Below are positions 4,457 to 7,388 of a DNA stretch of 7,388 nucleotides, piece by piece. The notes beneath the pieces were generated by a model. The model made no database searches. It worked only from the letters and a program-made list of their open reading frames with translations, and had not been told where the DNA came from. Source of the stretch: Alkanindiges sp. (GTDB lineage: Bacteria; Pseudomonadota; Gammaproteobacteria; Pseudomonadales; Moraxellaceae). Made by a program: the position numbers and the translations under genes. The first letter of the stretch is position 1. The number at the start of each line of letters is the position of its first letter. The DNA lies in NCBI GenBank assembly GCA_030152125.1, contig JASLIR010000402.1, positions 1 to 7,388 of the forward strand, given 5' to 3'.

Positions 4457-6199
4457 TTAATCCTCCCAGTCCACCCATTTCACCTTACTGTCTGCAACAT
4501 AGGCATCCACTGCCTTGCCGATGGTCGGGAAAAAGCGTTCGGTACCCCAGGCAGCCATCAGGCCATAATCCCTCAGTCGGTCTTTAGCCGGACCTTTCAT
4601 TTCGGCAAAGCACAGGCGAATATTCTGTTTACTTAAACTGGCCTCAAGTTCCTGCAGCATATCTGCTGCGGTGACGTCAATATCGGTGATGGGTTCGGAA
4701 GCAAGCAGCACCCAGTGGGCTGGGGTATTTGCTGTGCTAATGGCCTGCTGGATATGACGGCGGAAAATTTCCTGATTGGCAAAAAATAATGGCGCATCCC
4801 AGCGGAAAATAATCAGCCCCGGAATCTGTTTTGCTTCGGGATGCCGGCTGATATCGTGATAACCCTTCAGGCCATCCACCCGGCCCAATATGGCATCGTA
4901 AGGCCGCCAGGCACGCCAGACAAAAGCAACGATAGCCACGGCCACTGCAATAAAAATGCCCTGTACCACATTAATAAAGGCAACACCCATAAAGCAGATG
5001 ATGCATAGCCAGAATTCACTGCGGCGGATTTTATACAGTCGTTTTAACTCGCGAATTTCAATCAGGGCAAAGCAGGCCGCGATAACAATCGCGGCCAGCA
5101 CCGTGCGTGGCACCTGTTGTAGCAAGTCGGGGGCAAGGTAAAGCACCGCGATAATACATACGGCACCCACCACCCCGGTTATTTGGGTTTTGGCCCCGGC
5201 GGCCTCTGCCACCGGGGTACGCGATGCGCTACTGCTAACGGCAAAGCCCTGGAACAGGCCGGTGCCGATATTGGCCAGCCCTAGGGCCACAAGTTCCTGA
5301 TTGGGTTTAGGGGTATCGCCCAGTTTATGCGCATAGGTGCGGGACAATACACTCATGTCGGCAAAGGCAACTAATGCAATGGCGATGGCACTGGGAACGA
5401 GTGCTTTTATTTCTGCCAGTGACAGGCCGGGAAATTTAAATGCTGCCAAGCCTTGCGGTAAACGTCCGATTACGGCAATGCTATTGGGGTAATACAAATG
5501 ATAAATGCTGACCACCGCCGTTGCTGCTAGCATGGCGATTAAAATGGCTGGCCAGCGCGGGAAATAGCGGTTTATCAGCGCAATCAGTATCAGGCAGCCC
5601 ACACCAACTGCGGTGGTTGCCAGGCTGGCCTGACCCTGCAGGATAGCCTTTAAAAAAAGCCATACTTCCTGCAGCAGATTCTTGCCTGCTGCATCAATGC
5701 CGCATAACTTGGGCAATTGCCCCGCCAGTACCGTTAAGGCAATGCCATTTAAATAGCCATAGCGGATGGGGGTGGATAGCAGTTCGGTGATAAAACCCAG
5801 TTTAAGGATGCCAGCCAGCAGGCACAGGCCGCCCACCATGATGGCCAGCATACTGGCAACGGCAATGGCCTGTTCGGGCGCTTTAACGGATACAATTAAA
5901 ATGGCACTGGCCATCAGGCCGGTAAGGGCAGAGTCCGGCCCTAAAATAAGAATCCGGCTGGGCCCAAACAGGGCATAAATCAGCAGGGGAATAATGGTGC
6001 TGTATAGGCCATAAATGGCAGGCAGGCCGGATGCTTCGGCATAGCTCATGCCCACCGGAATGAGCATGGCGGTTAATACCAGGCCGGCACTAAAATCCGC
6101 CAGCAATAAGGGCTTTGAATAATTTTTTAGGGTGCTGACTACCGGAACATGCTGCATGGCGCGCTGTGTAAAAGAGAGGCGTCCTGAGTCTTTTTTCAT
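4457..6199 (-). CDS. SulP-family inorganic anion transporter with STAS domain
   Basis: A 580-residue inner-membrane transporter of the SLC26/SulP family, which carries sulfate, bicarbonate, dicarboxylates or related anions. The membrane domain (about 30-430) shows the signature IPVGMSYAEASGLPAIYGLY (47-66), a following GPSRILILGPDSALTG segment (79-94), and the conserved VSSSASRTPVAEAAGAKTQ (321-339) near the substrate site. The C-terminal cytoplasmic STAS domain (about 445-575) has the phosphate-binding-loop-like ITDIDVTAADML (504-515). Length and domain order are complete. Start choice: ATG at 6199 has a GGGG stretch 7 nt upstream, whereas a GTG two codons earlier (6205) lies only 1 nt from it; the longer form is possible. 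The gene follows metR on the same strand after about 176 bp, which suggests its own promoter there. Substrate assignment (sulfate versus bicarbonate or other) is not possible from motifs alone; the MetR neighbour mildly favours sulfur-related transport. Confidence 0.93.
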   Translation of the reverse strand: MKKDSGRLSFTQRAMQHVPVVSTLKNYSKPLLLADFSAGLVLTAMLIPVGMSYAEASGLPAIYGLYSTIIPLLIYALFGPSRILILGPDSALTGLMASAILIVSVKAPEQAIAVASMLAIMVGGLCLLAGILKLGFITELLSTPIRYGYLNGIALTVLAGQLPKLCGIDAAGKNLLQEVWLFLKAILQGQASLATTAVGVGCLILIALINRYFPRWPAILIAMLAATAVVSIYHLYYPNSIAVIGRLPQGLAAFKFPGLSLAEIKALVPSAIAIALVAFADMSVLSRTYAHKLGDTPKPNQELVALGLANIGTGLFQGFAVSSSASRTPVAEAAGAKTQITGVVGAVCIIAVLYLAPDLLQQVPRTVLAAIVIAACFALIEIRELKRLYKIRRSEFWLCIICFMGVAFINVVQGIFIAVAVAIVAFVWRAWRPYDAILGRVDGLKGYHDISRHPEAKQIPGLIIFRWDAPLFFANQEIFRRHIQQAISTANTPAHWVLLASEPITDIDVTAADMLQELEASLSKQNIRLCFAEMKGPAKDRLRDYGLMAAWGTERFFPTIGKAVDAYVADSKVKWVDWED

Positions 6200-6375
6200 C
6201 GTCACGCCCCATGCAGGCTTAAGCTACGCGCTGTATATAAGTATATATGCCAGCTTTAAATTTACGTGATACGTGCAATAGCCGTTGTGGCTCATTCACT
6301 ACGAATTGTTGTATCTTGTTGTATCGGGTAGTGCTACATAAAAATAAAAGCGTGATCCCGCCATGTTGCAACTGG
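6200..6375 (-). promoter_or_regulatory. metR-sulP intergenic region with probable sulP promoter
   Basis: This 176-bp non-coding stretch separates the metR stop from the sulP start. On the minus strand an AT-rich block (plus positions 6233-6247) reads TATATACTTATATAC and offers -10-like hexamers (TATACT at 6245-6240, TATATA at 6239-6234). I find no good TTGACA-like -35 at the right distance, so the promoter may be activator-dependent or misplaced by me. Further upstream lie a 10-bp tandem repeat (6306-6325) and an ACGT-GAT-ACGT motif (6264-6274). No MetR box (TGAA-N5-TTCA) and no clear metR terminator are visible. Confidence 0.35.
6306..6325. repeat. Perfect 10-bp tandem repeat upstream of sulP
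   Basis: TTGTTGTATC occurs twice without a gap (6306-6315 and 6316-6325). The period is about one helical turn, so both copies face the same side of the DNA. It lies 107-126 bp before the sulP start codon, a place where an activator or repressor could bind. The repeat is certain; a regulatory role is inference. Confidence 0.6.
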
Positions 6376-7281
6376 CTACTGGCGCTGCCTTGAAAACAAC
6401 CGCAGCTGATCCAGAAAGCCCTCAATAAAGGCATGCTGTACATCTTCTGCCCGGTAAGCGGCATACAGCGTGCGCCTTAAGCCCTTGTCATGGTTAATCG
6501 GGAATTGCCGGCTGACCACCCAGCCTTTTTGCTCGTAGTCTTTTACTACCCAGTCCGGTAATGCTGCTACCCCACGGCCACTGGCAACCAGCTGGATCAG
6601 CATGGGGGTGAGTTCGGTGGTGCGGATATGCGCTGGCTGTAGATTTTGCGGGCCCAGAAAACCGGCGATGACATCCAGCCGTTCCGGTTCAACCGGATAG
6701 GCAATCAGGGTTTGGCTGGCCACATCCACAGCGCTCAGGTCCTGCTTGTGCACCAAGGGGTGCTGTGGAGACAGTACCAGCCGGGATTCGTACTCAAACA
6801 CCGGCTGGTAAGCCAGCGTGCCTAATTCCAGCTTGTCGGCGGTAATTAACACGTCAATGTCCCCATCAGCCAGTTGCTGGTGCGGGTGTGGGTCAAAGCC
6901 ATTGGCAAAATCCAGGTCCACATCGGGGAAATCCTGCCGGTAACGGTTTAGCACCGGCATCAGCCAGTCAAAACAGCTATGACATTCCGATGCCAGCAAT
7001 AAGCGTCCGGTCTGGCCGTGGGCAATGCGGGTGAGTTCTGCCCGGGTCATATTGATGAGCGGCAAAATACGGTCTGCTAGTTCCAGCAATTTGCTGCCAG
7101 CCGGAGAAAACTGCAAGGGACGGGTTTTACGGCTTAGCAGGCTTAAGCCCAGATAGCCTTCCAGCTCCCGCAACTGGTGCGACAGCGCAGAAGGGGTAAC
7201 ATGCAAATGCTCCGAAGCGGCTGCCATGGAACCGTGGTCACGCAGGGCCTGCAAGGTTTTTAAATGTTTGAGTTCCAGCAT
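6376..7281 (-). CDS. metR: LysR-family transcriptional regulator MetR
   Basis: A 301-residue LysR-type regulator that matches MetR, the homocysteine-responsive activator of methionine genes (metE, metH and others in enterobacteria). The winged helix-turn-helix occupies residues 1-62, with MLELKHLKTLQALRDHGSMA leading into HVTPSALSHQLRELE. This start is nearly the same as I recall for E. coli MetR (IEVKHLKTLQALR...). The effector domain (about 92-290) carries the MetR-specific ASECHSCFDWLMPVL (97-111), TLIAYPVEPERLDV (191-204) and GVAALPDWVV (237-246). E. coli MetR is slightly longer at the C terminus. The ATG at 7281 has no strong Shine-Dalgarno sequence, but the N terminus aligns with the family, so the start is well supported. 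metR is usually divergent from metE. Here the region to its right is cut by the window edge, so that cannot be tested. sulP lies downstream on the same strand. Confidence 0.92.
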   Translation of the reverse strand: MLELKHLKTLQALRDHGSMAAASEHLHVTPSALSHQLRELEGYLGLSLLSRKTRPLQFSPAGSKLLELADRILPLINMTRAELTRIAHGQTGRLLLASECHSCFDWLMPVLNRYRQDFPDVDLDFANGFDPHPHQQLADGDIDVLITADKLELGTLAYQPVFEYESRLVLSPQHPLVHKQDLSAVDVASQTLIAYPVEPERLDVIAGFLGPQNLQPAHIRTTELTPMLIQLVASGRGVAALPDWVVKDYEQKGWVVSRQFPINHDKGLRRTLYAAYRAEDVQHAFIEGFLDQLRLFSRQRQ

Positions 7282-7318
7282 GAGCGAGGGTCCAGTAAGG
7301 CATCGTACTTCGCTTTGC

Positions 7319-7363
7319 TTCGTCTTGCGCAGCAGTGCTGCTCATACCCGAGCGCAAGACGAA
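7319..7363. repeat. 12-bp perfect inverted repeat with nested palindrome, upstream of metR
   Basis: TTCGTCTTGCGC at 7319-7330 is exactly reverse-complemented by GCGCAAGACGAA at 7352-7363, leaving a 21-nt loop. The loop begins with a second palindrome, AGCAG-TG-CTGCT (7331-7342). Neither strand shows a T tract after the stem, so a standard terminator is unlikely. It sits 38 bp before the metR start codon and could be a leader structure, an operator or a small mobile repeat. The structure is certain; its function is not. Confidence 0.6.
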
Positions 7364-7388
7364 AGACTGTGCCTGTTTAGAAGGGGCC

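Noticed and set aside
6340..6360. Possible metR terminator (GCGGGATCACGC followed by TTTTATTTTT on the minus strand)
   Set aside because: The T tract is good, but the stem is only about 3 bp with a mismatch, so it is too weak to call.
6836..6862. TGTCGG followed by CGTC inside metR, resembling an ECF42 promoter
   Set aside because: The -35 differs from TGTCGA, the spacing is only about 12 nt, and it lies within a coding sequence on the strand opposite to metR.
7282..7388. MetR binding box or SAM-type riboswitch upstream of metR
   Set aside because: There is no TGAA-N5-TTCA and no recognisable SAM riboswitch core. Only the inverted repeats described were found.

Overview
The window looks like a chromosomal segment of a proteobacterium, probably a gamma- or betaproteobacterium. 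The evidence is a MetR-type LysR regulator carrying the E. coli-like ECHSC motif, a GTAG-headed REP/BIME element, and Shine-Dalgarno sites ahead of most genes. Base composition is moderate, with no obvious island-like shift. I cannot name the genus.

Layout, left to right. Positions 1-434 (+) hold the C-terminal part of a classical short-chain dehydrogenase/reductase. It is followed by a paired, inverted REP element (471-536) whose first hairpin also resembles an intrinsic terminator. Positions 537-750 are a gene-free, AT-rich control region. Positions 751-4423 (+) carry five same-strand genes: a VOC/PhnB-like protein, a tandem YCII-domain protein, a membrane-anchored SRPBCC protein, a single-domain YciI/DGPF protein, and an ECF42-type sigma factor with a long C-terminal TPR-like extension. 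Positions 4457-6199 (-) encode a SulP-family anion transporter with a C-terminal STAS domain. It converges on the sigma-factor gene across 33 bp. Positions 6376-7281 (-) encode MetR, upstream of sulP on the same strand. Positions 7282-7388 are gene-free and hold a 12-bp inverted repeat with a nested palindrome.

The most interesting unit is the 751-4423 block. Sigma factors of the ECF42 group are known to be linked to DGPF (YCII) proteins and to act on promoters with TGTCGA at -35 and CGTC/CGAC at -10. That combination occurs at 608-613 and 631-634, 17 nt apart, just upstream of the first gene of the block. The simplest reading is an autoregulated regulon-in-an-operon: the last gene encodes the sigma factor that drives the promoter of the first, and four small ligand-binding or enzyme-like proteins are its output. 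No anti-sigma gene is present in the window, which fits a sigma factor controlled through its own C-terminal extension. The signal and substrate of the system cannot be read from the sequence.

The metR-sulP pair is a second, separate unit. MetR responds to homocysteine in enterobacteria, so a link to sulfur or anion uptake is plausible, but it rests only on gene order.
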